From: an uncultured Psychrobacillus sp.
GTDB lineage: Bacteria > Bacillota > Bacilli > Bacillales_A > Planococcaceae
Length of the DNA stretch: 17,369 nt
Assembly: GCA_934234185.1 (NCBI GenBank)
Contig: CAKQHO010000073.1
Span: 1-17,369 of the forward strand
Direction of reading: 5' to 3'
Under the pieces are notes generated by a model. The model ran no database searches and was not told the origin of the DNA. It worked only from the letters and a program-made list of their open reading frames with translations. A program made the position numbers and the translations under genes. How positions within the stretch are numbered: the first letter of the stretch is position 1; each line of letters begins with the position of its first letter. Shown here piece after piece: positions 7,900 to 14,443 of the stretch.

Positions 7900-7926
7900 A
7901 AGCTTGTTTGATATACCAACAAGCTT
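7900..7926 (-). promoter_or_regulatory. Hairpin directly upstream of the membrane-protein gene
   Basis: A perfect 9-bp inverted repeat, AAGCTTGTT and AACAAGCTT, is separated by nine bases. On the minus strand it ends in TTTTAATAAG and sits just before the AGAGGAG site. It could end transcripts coming from rsiV, act as an attenuator, or be a repressor site. The sequence does not decide between these. Confidence 0.45.
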
Positions 7927-8094
7927 GTGTTTTCTATAATTTATTTAACTCGACATCTAATTTATCTATTTCATTCTTTCGTTCGACCAACGTAATTAAA
8001 CCCAAAAATTGAAATCCTTCAGAACTTACTACTCCCTTTTTTCTAGAAAATTTTTATTCAGGTGAGAATCTAGCTAATGAATTGAAATTCCTTG

Positions 8095-8970
8095 TCATTT
8101 AATATATTGATTACTCACTAGCACGTCTTGAAGCAGCTCAGTTGGAATTTCAAACGTTACAAGTCCCATAAAGCCTGGTCCTACCTCATATACATCAAAG
8201 GAAATCATTAGTTTTCCTGCTTCGGTAATATAGAAGTTTTGCTCAGGTGAAATGCTCTTAAAGGCACCACCATATGTTGAATCATACCATTCTGTACCAT
8301 CTACCCAATACATTTCACTTCCGTTTGTTTCAATCATTTTATTTCTCATTTTTTCTTCTAAGTAATGACTTATAATTTCGATGTAGCGATCATCTTTAAA
8401 AAGACTAGGTAAAGTAATGACCGTTTCATCTTTTTTATCAATTGTTGTGTATTGCATAACAGTGGAGGATGAAACGACCGTAACTTCAACATACCGGCCA
8501 AATGACAATAGCTCATCGGTATCTGTCTCGATAATATAGCCACTATTGACGGACATATTTCCAGCTTCTATTTCCTCTATCTCATCCTTGAATTGCTCAT
8601 AGAGAGCTTTTCCTTCCTCTGCATATTTGACATTCAATGCCTCGATATAATCAGACGATCCCGAAATTTGGGGTACTTGAATGTCTGCTGTATATTCGTT
8701 CTCCTCCATTTTATACTCCGTAAATGTAAGCACCTGTACAACTGGACCAAGCACAGGAATTTCCGCTAAATTTTTCGCCATTGCTGGATTTGTATTTAAC
8801 CCCACGGTGAACAGCACTGCTGCGGCCGCAACCGTAGTTAACACAATTGGTAGTGTACGCTTTTTCTTCTTATGAGGGCGTTTTAAATTTTTTTCAATCA
8901 TTGCCCCTAGCTCCTTTGGAATCGGTACGTCTTTATATTGTTCGTTTAACTTTTTTAGTTTGTCATTCAT
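8095..8970 (-). CDS. rsiV: Anti-sigma factor RsiV (lysozyme-sensing)
   Basis: This 291-residue membrane protein closely fits RsiV, the anti-sigma factor of SigV. In B. subtilis, RsiV binds lysozyme outside the cell, is cut by signal peptidase and then by RasP, and releases SigV. Seen here are a basic cytoplasmic N-terminal region (MNDKLKKLNEQYKDVPIPKEL, then RPHKKKKR), one membrane segment at about residues 40-59, and an Ala-x-Ala site (AMA, 63-65) just after it. That site is a candidate signal-peptidase cut. A large outer domain follows, with ITLPSLFKDDRYIEIISHYL, FYITEAGKLMISFDVYEVGPG and a final ELLQDVLVSNQYIK typical of the DUF3298/RsiV domain. The start codon overlaps the end of sigV by 8 nt, implying translational coupling. 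Confidence 0.93.
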   Translation of the reverse strand: MNDKLKKLNEQYKDVPIPKELGAMIEKNLKRPHKKKKRTLPIVLTTVAAAAVLFTVGLNTNPAMAKNLAEIPVLGPVVQVLTFTEYKMEENEYTADIQVPQISGSSDYIEALNVKYAEEGKALYEQFKDEIEEIEAGNMSVNSGYIIETDTDELLSFGRYVEVTVVSSSTVMQYTTIDKKDETVITLPSLFKDDRYIEIISHYLEEKMRNKMIETNGSEMYWVDGTEWYDSTYGGAFKSISPEQNFYITEAGKLMISFDVYEVGPGFMGLVTFEIPTELLQDVLVSNQYIK

Positions 8971-9460
8971 TGGTCTCTATTACCTCCATCTCTAACTCAA
9001 TTTTTAATAGCTTTAACGCTTTATAAAGTCTTGATTTCGCTGTGCTTAGTGGAATTGTCAAAATAGTTGCGACATCCTCAATTATTAAATCCTCAAAAAA
9101 GCGCAACACTATGACTTCACGTAGCTGTAGAGGTAAATGATGTAATGCCTGGTGTAAATCAAAATTTCGATATGTATCTTGCTCAGATATTAAGAGGAGG
9201 GCGTCGTCTCCAATGAGTTCAACACGCTTATGTTTGCGTAAGAAATCTATTGCTGTGCGCACTAAAATCGTATAAAACCAGCTTTTCATTTGCGCACGAT
9301 TTGTCAGCCTCTCAAGTGCCAACCAGCCTTTTTGAATACTGTCTTGTACGATATCAAGTGCATCCTGCTCATTTTTGGTATAGCTATACGCTAATAAATA
9401 TAGTGATTTTTGTTGCATGCGAACAAACGTTATAAATGCATCTTCTAATTCTTCTGTCAT
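8963..9460 (-). CDS. sigV: ECF RNA polymerase sigma factor SigV
   Basis: This 165-residue extracytoplasmic-function sigma factor has a region 2 (about residues 10-75: SLYLLAYSYTKNEQDALDIVQDSIQKGWLAL and MKSWFYTILVRTAIDFLRKH). Its region 4 (about 100-155) has LREVIVLRFFEDLIIEDVATIL and STAKSRLYKALKLLK. Pairing with an RsiV-like anti-sigma factor identifies it as SigV, which in B. subtilis directs lysozyme and cell-envelope defence genes. I chose ATG 9460, with AAAGGAG nine bases upstream, over a more distal start at 9559. The extra upstream residues are unlike any sigma N terminus and would overlap a terminator hairpin. An ECF-type promoter motif just upstream suggests autoregulation. No oatA or dlt gene is present nearby. 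Confidence 0.93.
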   Translation of the reverse strand: MTEELEDAFITFVRMQQKSLYLLAYSYTKNEQDALDIVQDSIQKGWLALERLTNRAQMKSWFYTILVRTAIDFLRKHKRVELIGDDALLLISEQDTYRNFDLHQALHHLPLQLREVIVLRFFEDLIIEDVATILTIPLSTAKSRLYKALKLLKIELEMEVIETNE

Positions 9461-9498
9461 TCCTTGAAACTCCTTTTGTATTCTGTCGACAATTATAA

Positions 9499-9525
9499 GA
9501 CGAATGGAGATAGACGGAAAGTTTA
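9499..9525 (-). promoter_or_regulatory. Candidate autoregulatory ECF promoter of sigV
   Basis: On the minus strand AAAC (9524-9521) is followed 18 bases later by CGTC (9502-9499), about 40 bases before the sigV start. The AAAC/CGTC pair is typical of Bacillus ECF promoters, but the usual spacing is 16-17. A TATAAT-like run directly overlaps the -10 region. Confidence 0.4.
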
Positions 9526-9554
9526 AAAGGAGAAAAAAATTTCCCCAACAAAAA

Positions 9555-9584
9555 AGCATCTCTCATTTATTTAGAGAGAATGCT
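9555..9584 (-). terminator. Terminator-like hairpin upstream of sigV
   Basis: In minus-strand RNA, AGCAT-T-CTCTC pairs with GAGAGATGCT (one bulged T), and a TTTTTTG run follows. It lies upstream of the candidate sigV promoter, so it would insulate sigV from read-through. No minus-strand gene lies just upstream to own it. Confidence 0.6.
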
Positions 9585-9616
9585 CTAGCTAACGATCAGT
9601 TGAGGTGGAGTATTAA

Positions 9617-9639
9617 CACTTTTAAACCGTCTGCTTTTT
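9617..9639 (+). repeat. Copy 1 of a 23-bp terminator-arm repeat
   Basis: The 23 bases here (beginning CACTTTTAAACCG, ending CTGCTTTTT) match 11751-11773 at 22 of 23 positions. At 11.7 kb they are the 3' arm of a complete terminator. Here the matching 5' arm is absent, so this is an orphan half. Confidence 0.7.
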
Positions 9640-9710
9640 CTATGTTTTAATCTTCACAATGTGTGGGAGTTGTGTGGCAACACATTGGTGCTGGTGGTTT
9701 TAAGTAATTG

Positions 9711-9746
9711 GCTAGGTCCAACAATCGTAGAACCTAGCTCTTTTTA
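9711..9746 (+). terminator. Plus-oriented intrinsic terminator without an obvious gene
   Basis: GCTAGGT and ACCTAGC form a 7-bp stem followed by TCTTTTT. No plus-strand gene ends nearby. A small hairpin, TGTGT-GGCA-ACACA, sits at about 9671-9684. The region 9585-9948 otherwise holds no convincing coding frame; it may carry a small RNA or the remains of a deleted gene. Confidence 0.6.
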
Positions 9747-9948
9747 GTATGCCTAAATTTTTATTTTGGAATGTTATTAGATTAATTTTTATATGCTTTA
9801 TTATAAATCCTTTCTTTACTAAAGGATCCGTTAATTGAATAGTAAAAGATGCCATTTCGATTGTTTCTATCTAAAAAAGGTAAAATGGATAAAGGTATTG
9901 AAATGATTAGATACATTTAAATTGCCTTAATTAGAAAGGAGAGAATGT

Positions 9949-10533
9949 ATGATGGATATACTATTAAAATATATGTCTGACTTTACTTTAATCAACGAAG
10001 ATGAACAACGCGCGATCTATGAAAGCTTACGAATTGATGAATATAAAAGAGGACAATATCTTCTTAGACAAGGAGAACGTACGTCCATTAAATGTTATTT
10101 CGTATTAAAGGGATGTGTTAGACAGTATTTTGTAGATGAATCAGGTAAAGAGGGTACAACAAATTTTTATACTGAAGAACAAGCTATCCCGATTATCAAT
10201 GAAAAAAATCAAGGTGATTTGTCCAAATATTCACTGGTATGTGTTGAAGATTGCTTATTAGTTGTTGGTGATGTTGATTCTGAAAATACGATGTTTAACA
10301 AATACCCACAACTTGAAATAATGATACGCAAAATGATGGAAATAAACGTTGGTGAAATACAAGAACAATTCGGTGAATTTATTAGTTCTTCTCCAGAAGA
10401 ACGATACGAATCCGTTTTAAGGAAACGCCCCGAGTTAATTGACCGTATACCACAACATCAATTGGCCAGTTACCTTGGTATTACTCCTGAGTCATTAAGT
10501 AGAATTAAAAAGCGAATTAACAATAAATTTTAA
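9949..10533 (+). CDS. Crp/Fnr-family transcriptional regulator
   Basis: This 194-residue protein has an N-terminal cyclic-nucleotide-binding-type barrel (about residues 10-115: YKRGQYLLRQGERTSIKCYFVLKGCVRQYFVDESGKEGTTNFY). A long dimerisation helix follows, then a C-terminal helix-turn-helix, RIPQHQLASYLGITPESLSRIKKRI (about 167-191). It is shorter than classic CRP or FNR (about 210-250 residues), and its HTH ends almost at the C terminus. The cAMP-contact motif of CRP and the Fnr cysteine cluster are not evident, so the signal is unknown. The ATG at 9949, followed directly by a second ATG, has AAAGGAG seven bases upstream. An MDR oxidoreductase gene follows 183 bases downstream on the same strand and could be its target. 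Confidence 0.88.
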   Translation: MMDILLKYMSDFTLINEDEQRAIYESLRIDEYKRGQYLLRQGERTSIKCYFVLKGCVRQYFVDESGKEGTTNFYTEEQAIPIINEKNQGDLSKYSLVCVEDCLLVVGDVDSENTMFNKYPQLEIMIRKMMEINVGEIQEQFGEFISSSPEERYESVLRKRPELIDRIPQHQLASYLGITPESLSRIKKRINNKF

Positions 10534-10716
10534 AATAGATGTTATTAATATTCCTCCATGATTTCACCAAACATTATTACACCATATACCGCCCTTGGTC
10601 TTTGTAATCATCACTAAAAATTTCTTAAAGTGTTAAAAATTAACTTAAGTCAATGAACGGTTTTACTTTACTGGTTATTATTAAGCTAAAGATATTAGCA
10701 CTTGGAGGAGATTTTT

Positions 10717-11685
10717 ATGAAAGCTATCGTTTGCGGTAAATATGGTTCACCCGATGTACTTGAATTAAAAGAGATAAAAAAGCCTTCCCCTACAGACAAC
10801 CAAGTATTGGTGAAGGTTCATTCGGCATCTTTAAACTTTGGCAACTTAGTTCTTTTGAAAGGCAAACCCTTCTTAGCCCGCTTTGCCTTCGGACTAACGA
10901 AACCAAAATACACGATCCCAGGAGGTGATATAGCTGGCACGGTGGAAGGTGTCGGGAAAGACGTTAAGCTATTTAAAGTAGGGGATGAAGTATTTGGAGA
11001 CCTCTCTAGTTGTGGCTGGGGTGGTTTTGCTGAATATGTTGCGGTACCCGAATACGATTTAGCCTTAAAACCAACCAACGTCTCCTTCGAAGAAGCTGCT
11101 GCAACTCCTATGGCGGCGGTGACTGCCTTACAGGGGCTCCGAGATAAAGGGGACATTAAAACGGGACATAAAGTATTAATCTATGGGGCATCTGGAGGCG
11201 TCGGTACTTTTGCGGTACAAATTGCTAAATCATTCGGTGCTGAAGTAACGGGAGTATGTAGTACTCGAAACGTTGAAATATTGCGTTCAATCGGAGCCGA
11301 CCATATCATTGATTATACAAAAGAAGGCTTTACACAGCATAAGCAACGTTATGATTTAGTTCTTGGCGTGAATGGTTCTAATTCCATTTCAGCCTATAAA
11401 CGTGTACTCAAGCCACATGGGAAATTTGTTCATATAGGAGGCTCTGAGTCTCAACTATATCAAACATTATTACTTGGACCTTTTATCTCAATGACTGGAA
11501 CCAAGAAAATAAGCAGCCTATTACAAAGAGCAAACCAAAAAGACTTAAATGCTGTAAGGGAGTTACTTGAGTCTGGAAAAGTAAAACCAATAATTGATAA
11601 AGCGTTTAAGTTAAGTGAAATAAAGGAAGCATTTAACTATTTTCAGGAAGGCCACGCTCAAGGTAAAGTGGTGATTACTTTATAA
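10717..11685 (+). CDS. Zinc-independent MDR oxidoreductase (quinone-oxidoreductase-like)
   Basis: This 322-residue medium-chain dehydrogenase/reductase has a GroES-like N-terminal domain (MKAIVCGKYGSPDVLELKEI, GGDIAGTVEGVGKDVKLFKVGDEVFG). A Rossmann domain follows, with the dinucleotide motif VLIYGASGGVGTFAVQIAKSFGAEV at about residues 147-171. The catalytic zinc ligands (GHE, Cys in GxCxxD) and the four-cysteine structural zinc site are absent, which places it with NAD(P)H quinone oxidoreductases or enoyl reductases. The substrate is unknown. I chose ATG 10717, with GGAGGAG six bases upstream, over a TTG at 10702 that lies within that site. It ends in a strong terminator. The neighbouring Crp-like gene is a plausible regulator. 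Confidence 0.9.
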   Translation: MKAIVCGKYGSPDVLELKEIKKPSPTDNQVLVKVHSASLNFGNLVLLKGKPFLARFAFGLTKPKYTIPGGDIAGTVEGVGKDVKLFKVGDEVFGDLSSCGWGGFAEYVAVPEYDLALKPTNVSFEEAAATPMAAVTALQGLRDKGDIKTGHKVLIYGASGGVGTFAVQIAKSFGAEVTGVCSTRNVEILRSIGADHIIDYTKEGFTQHKQRYDLVLGVNGSNSISAYKRVLKPHGKFVHIGGSESQLYQTLLLGPFISMTGTKKISSLLQRANQKDLNAVRELLESGKVKPIIDKAFKLSEIKEAFNYFQEGHAQGKVVITL

Positions 11686-11717
11686 CGGGTTGCCTGCCTA
11701 CCTCCATTCAGAAATAT

Positions 11718-11774
11718 AAAAGCAGACGGGAACTAGAAGGACGCTACCGACACTTCTAAACCGTCTGCTTTTTA
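11718..11774. terminator. Bidirectional terminator of the oxidoreductase and ABC-F genes
   Basis: AAAAGCAGACGG and CCGTCTGCTTTT form a perfect 12-bp outer stem, with an inner TAGAAG/CTTCTA pair. T runs follow on both strands (TTTTTACTTT on plus, TTTTATATTT on minus). It lies 33 bases after the oxidoreductase stop and about 90 bases past the frameshifted end of the ABC-F gene. Its 3' arm (11751-11773) is copy 2 of the repeat at 9617. Confidence 0.9.
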
Positions 11775-11865
11775 CTTTACTCTTATTCTACTCTATCCAC
11801 TCCACCGCCTCGCAATCTTTGAAGTATGTTTGGCATACAATTAGTTCTCCACTTTCTTTTCTCCA

Positions 11866-12045
11866 TCATCCCTCTAGACTCATCCATAAATTCATGAGTG
11901 ATTCTAGCTCATCATTTAATTCTAATTTCCTGGAATGTAGGTTGTGGAGTACTTCATAATCGCTATGTTCTACTTTCATTGCTAGCTCAATTTCATTTAT
12001 TTGTTTCTCAAGTGATTCAATTTCTTTAATGCCTGAGCCTTTTTT
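11866..12045 (-). other. Possible -1 frameshift site and coiled-coil tail of the ABC-F protein
   Basis: In minus-strand sense, the heptamer A AAA AAG lies at 12045-12039, with AAA and AAG as zero-frame codons. It is the same slippery sequence as E. coli dnaX. In the zero frame translation ends 13 codons later, at 11997. In the -1 frame it continues GSGIKEIESLEKQINEIE and so on for 57 codons to a TGA at 11866. That tail is charged, heptad-like coiled coil (ESLEKQI, RKLELNDELESLM), as expected for the C-terminal extension of ABC-F proteins. An AAGGA lies just upstream of the heptamer. Loss of one A from a run of seven, or a sequencing error, would look the same. Confidence 0.7.
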
Positions 12046-13793
12046 CTTTCCTTATTATCAGTATTGGATTGCTCCTTTTGTTTCTTCACCTTCCCTTCCT
12101 TAACGATCGACTCGTCCTTATTTAATAGGTTTAATTTCTCTAATTCACTCCGATAATCGTCGAAGTTTCCTGAATAGCTATTGAAAGTTTGATGTTCAAT
12201 GGCAAGAATACGCTGAGCCATTTTATTAATAAAATATCGATCATGGGATACGAAAACAATGGTACCTTCAAAGTCCTCTAGTGCCTCTTCGAGTGTTTCA
12301 ATCGAATCTATATCCAGATGGTTCGTCGGCTCATCTAAAATTAGTAAATTAATATCTTGGTGTAACAGCATGGCAAGCTTCAGCCGTATTCTCTCGCCAC
12401 CAGATAAATGTTTTACTTTTTTAAAGACACTGCTCTTATAAAACATGAATTTTGATAAGTATTCCCGAGCTTTACCTTCAGAAATGGAGATATTTTCTCT
12501 AAATGTTTCAAGCACTGTAAATTCCTCCTGATGAAAATTGATTTTCTGTGGTAAATATGCCGGCATTACGTTAGCCCCTAATTGTACTATTCCTGCGTCC
12601 GGTGTTTCTTCACCTAATAGCATTTTAATAAACGACGATTTCCCACTACCATTCGGACCAATAATCCCCACTCTTTCACCATATTCAATTAGCATATCTG
12701 CATTCTTGAAAATTGCTTTATCATCGTAAGTCTTCGTTAAACCAATCACTTTAATTGTTTCATTTCCCGAACGGTGTGCTACCGATAAATCGAGCCTCAT
12801 ATTGCGATTTTCAAAAGTAGGTTTATTAATTCGCTCCATTTTATCTAGTTTCTTTTGGATGCTCCCAGCTCTTCTGAAGAATTTGTTATTATCCGCTCTC
12901 ATAGCCCAATCCCTTAAAGCCTTCACTTGCTCTTCCATATTACCAATCTTTTTTTGTTGCTCACGGAAATGCTCGTACTGAATCCGCATATTTTCTTCCT
13001 TTTGATGAACGTATGAGGTATAGTTACCTTTGTAACAAATCGATTCCATGTCCTCTACTTCAACAATTTTCATAACAACGTTGTCTAAAAAGTATCGATC
13101 ATGCGAAACAATGAGCACAATCCCCTTATAGTTCGTTAAATACCCCTCTAGCCATTCAATCGATTCCATATCTAAATGATTGGTAGGTTCGTCTAGCAAT
13201 AAAATATTCGGATTATGAATTAAGAGTTTCCCCAGTACTACTGTTGTTTTTTCGCCACCACTTAAAAGGCTAAATTCTCTATTTAAAAAATTCTCATCAA
13301 ACTTCAAACCACTACATACTTTGCTTAGCTTTTCAACTTTCTCGTAACCGCCTTTTAGCTCAAACAATTGAATCAAATTACTGTATTTACTTAGAATTTT
13401 CTCTAATTCAATACCTTCTAAGTACTTCATTTGCTCTTCTAAATCCCCCATTTGGCTTTCAATAATATCAACCTCTTCAAACGCTAAGTTTAGAACGTCT
13501 ATTACTTTTAAGCCTTCAGGATACACCGGCGTTTGTTCAAGATACGCACAACTAGTTCCATTTGACATTCTAATTAACCCTTCATCATATCCATAACTTG
13601 ACGTTTGTGGGTAACCTGGATAGTAATTCATCGGTTCCATACCAGCGACCAATTTTAGAATTGTACTTTTTCCACTTCCATTTGCTCCTACAATTCCTAT
13701 TTTCTCTCCCTCATATGCTTCAAATGTTATATTTTTTAAAACAAGTGTAGCTTCCATATATTTTTTAATCCCAGTTAATTTTAATTCAATCAT
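11997..13793 (-). CDS. ABC-F family ATPase, probably ribosome-acting
   Basis: This 598-residue protein has two ABC domains and no membrane segments. Domain 1 has Walker A GANGSGKST (36-44), signature LSGGE (177-181), Walker B LLLDE (198-202) and switch SHDRYF from 230. Domain 2 has GPNGSGKSS (379-387), LSGGE (463-467), LILDE (484-488) and SHDRYF from 516. DEPTNHLD occurs in both. The charged linker at about 245-340 (MRIQYEHFREQQKKIGNMEEQV) is the helical P-site tRNA-interaction motif of ABC-F factors. Such proteins bind the ribosomal E site and act in translation or in resistance to ribosome-targeting antibiotics; the long attenuator-like leader favours the latter (inference). The start is ATG 13793, with GAGGG eight bases upstream. 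Domain 1 has a Tyr-rich insertion at about 52-80. The C terminus is probably cut short by, or dependent on, a frameshift at 12039-12045. Confidence 0.92.
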   Translation of the reverse strand: MIELKLTGIKKYMEATLVLKNITFEAYEGEKIGIVGANGSGKSTILKLVAGMEPMNYYPGYPQTSSYGYDEGLIRMSNGTSCAYLEQTPVYPEGLKVIDVLNLAFEEVDIIESQMGDLEEQMKYLEGIELEKILSKYSNLIQLFELKGGYEKVEKLSKVCSGLKFDENFLNREFSLLSGGEKTTVVLGKLLIHNPNILLLDEPTNHLDMESIEWLEGYLTNYKGIVLIVSHDRYFLDNVVMKIVEVEDMESICYKGNYTSYVHQKEENMRIQYEHFREQQKKIGNMEEQVKALRDWAMRADNNKFFRRAGSIQKKLDKMERINKPTFENRNMRLDLSVAHRSGNETIKVIGLTKTYDDKAIFKNADMLIEYGERVGIIGPNGSGKSSFIKMLLGEETPDAGIVQLGANVMPAYLPQKINFHQEEFTVLETFRENISISEGKAREYLSKFMFYKSSVFKKVKHLSGGERIRLKLAMLLHQDINLLILDEPTNHLDIDSIETLEEALEDFEGTIVFVSHDRYFINKMAQRILAIEHQTFNSYSGNFDDYRSELEKLNLLNKDESIVKEGKVKKQKEQSNTDNKERKKAQALKKLNHLRNK

Positions 13794-13936
13794 GCAAATT
13801 CCCTCTTTCATCCATATTAAAATTTGCATCTCTTATGGACAGGCAAAAGAAGTTAACTATTAAGTTAGGAAAATACCTTATGCTCCAACGTAGCGCTGAA
13901 TAGTATCTATTTTTAAAAGATCTTCTTTAGAACAAT

Positions 13937-13972
13937 AAAAAGACTATAAGAAGATACACCCTTCTTACAGTC
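13937..13972 (-). terminator. Attenuator terminator in the ABC-F leader
   Basis: In minus-strand RNA, GACTGTAAGAAG pairs with CTTCTTATAGTC (12 bp, one G-U), with a 7-base loop, followed by TTTTTATTG. It lies 143 bases upstream of the ABC-F start and within the transcript predicted from the promoter at 14263-14235. It would therefore stop transcription before the gene unless prevented. A second GACTAT just 5' (at 13979-13974) could compete for the ATAGTC arm. Confidence 0.8.
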
Positions 13973-14024
13973 CATAGTCATCGAATAATAATTAGCAAAA
14001 TAAATAAGCAAAATTGGTCCCTGT

Positions 14025-14120
14025 CTAAAAGAGCAGAATCATGCTACTAGCTAATTTAATTATATTCCACTTCCAGTTAAGTAAGTATCCTTCTACATTG
14101 CCTGATTCATAAAAGAGCAT
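14025..14120 (-). CDS. Possible second leader ORF upstream of the ABC-F gene
   Basis: A 31-codon frame starts at ATG 14120 and ends in TAG at 14025. It begins MLFYESGNVEG and ends SSMILLF. Its first and last codons lie in two copies of GCTCTTTTA, read in the same frame. No ribosome binding site is visible, so translation is uncertain. It is listed because it fills the gap between the leader hairpins and the attenuator. Confidence 0.2.
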   Translation of the reverse strand: MLFYESGNVEGYLLNWKWNIIKLASSMILLF

Positions 14121-14150
14121 ACTAAATAAACTAAATAATATTAGCTCTTT
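14112..14150 (-). promoter_or_regulatory. Second hairpin in the ABC-F leader
   Basis: AAAGAGC (minus strand, 14150-14144) pairs with GCTCTTT (14118-14112) across an AT-rich loop and ends in TTTTAT, like a weak terminator. A second GCTCTTTT at 14034-14027 could pair with the same AAAGAGC arm, giving two alternative folds. Confidence 0.45.
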
Positions 14151-14159
14151 ACAAAATCT

Positions 14160-14181
14160 ATTAATTTAAAAATAAATTAAT
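14160..14181 (-). promoter_or_regulatory. AT-only hairpin just after the leader peptide
   Basis: ATTAATTTA and TAAATTAAT form a perfect 9-bp stem with a four-base loop. It begins two bases after the stop codon of the leader peptide, so a ribosome paused on the peptide would cover or open it. Confidence 0.5.
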
Positions 14182-14182
14182 A

Positions 14183-14203
14183 TTAGCAATTAGATGGCCT
14201 CAT
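14183..14203 (-). CDS. Leader peptide MRPSNC of the ABC-F gene
   Basis: A six-codon frame, ATG AGG CCA TCT AAT TGC TAA, is preceded by AAAGGAGG, one of the strongest ribosome binding sites in the window, with an 11-base spacer. It lies about 20 bases downstream of the predicted transcription start and directly before a hairpin. Short peptides in this position upstream of ABC-F, erm and cat genes sense stalled ribosomes and control attenuation. Its role here is inferred from position and from the terminator at 13937-13972. The peptide sequence itself is not one I recognise. Confidence 0.55.
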   Translation of the reverse strand: MRPSNC

Positions 14204-14234
14204 AAACTTACTTACCTCCTTTAATATTTCATAC

Positions 14235-14263
14235 ATTGTAACAATAAAACTTTTTATTGTAAA
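14235..14263 (-). promoter_or_regulatory. Sigma-A promoter of the ABC-F leader, with a palindromic spacer
   Basis: On the minus strand TTTACA (14263-14258) and TACAAT (14240-14235) are spaced by exactly 17 bases, each one base off consensus. Positions 14241-14260 form a perfect palindrome, ACAATAAAA-CT-TTTTATTGT on the plus strand, filling the spacer and touching the -35 box. This could be a repressor operator. Confidence 0.7.
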
Positions 14264-14443
14264 TAGTCTGCCACTTTATTTTACAGGGCAACTCCTAATT
14301 CAATTAATGCTCTTCCAACAACTTCACCAAAACATGTTGTATATAAATATATTCAATTGGAATATTACTATTGAGCGTTTATTTTCAAAATATATTTTTT
14401 ACTCTTTTAGATTTAAGATGTAAAACAAAATGGAGGCAATTGT

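Noticed and set aside
9461..9559. An N-terminal extension of SigV starting at 9559
   Set aside because: The extra residues do not resemble sigma region 1/2, would begin inside a terminator hairpin, and cover the likely promoter; ATG 9460 has a good ribosome binding site.
10818..11156. A 112-codon open frame on the minus strand inside the oxidoreductase gene
   Set aside because: It lies wholly within a well-supported MDR gene, has Ser/Pro/Lys-rich low-complexity content and has no family features.
13794..14240. A T-box or metabolite riboswitch in the ABC-F leader
   Set aside because: I see no T-box consensus sequence or known aptamer core; a short peptide with a strong ribosome binding site explains the layout better.
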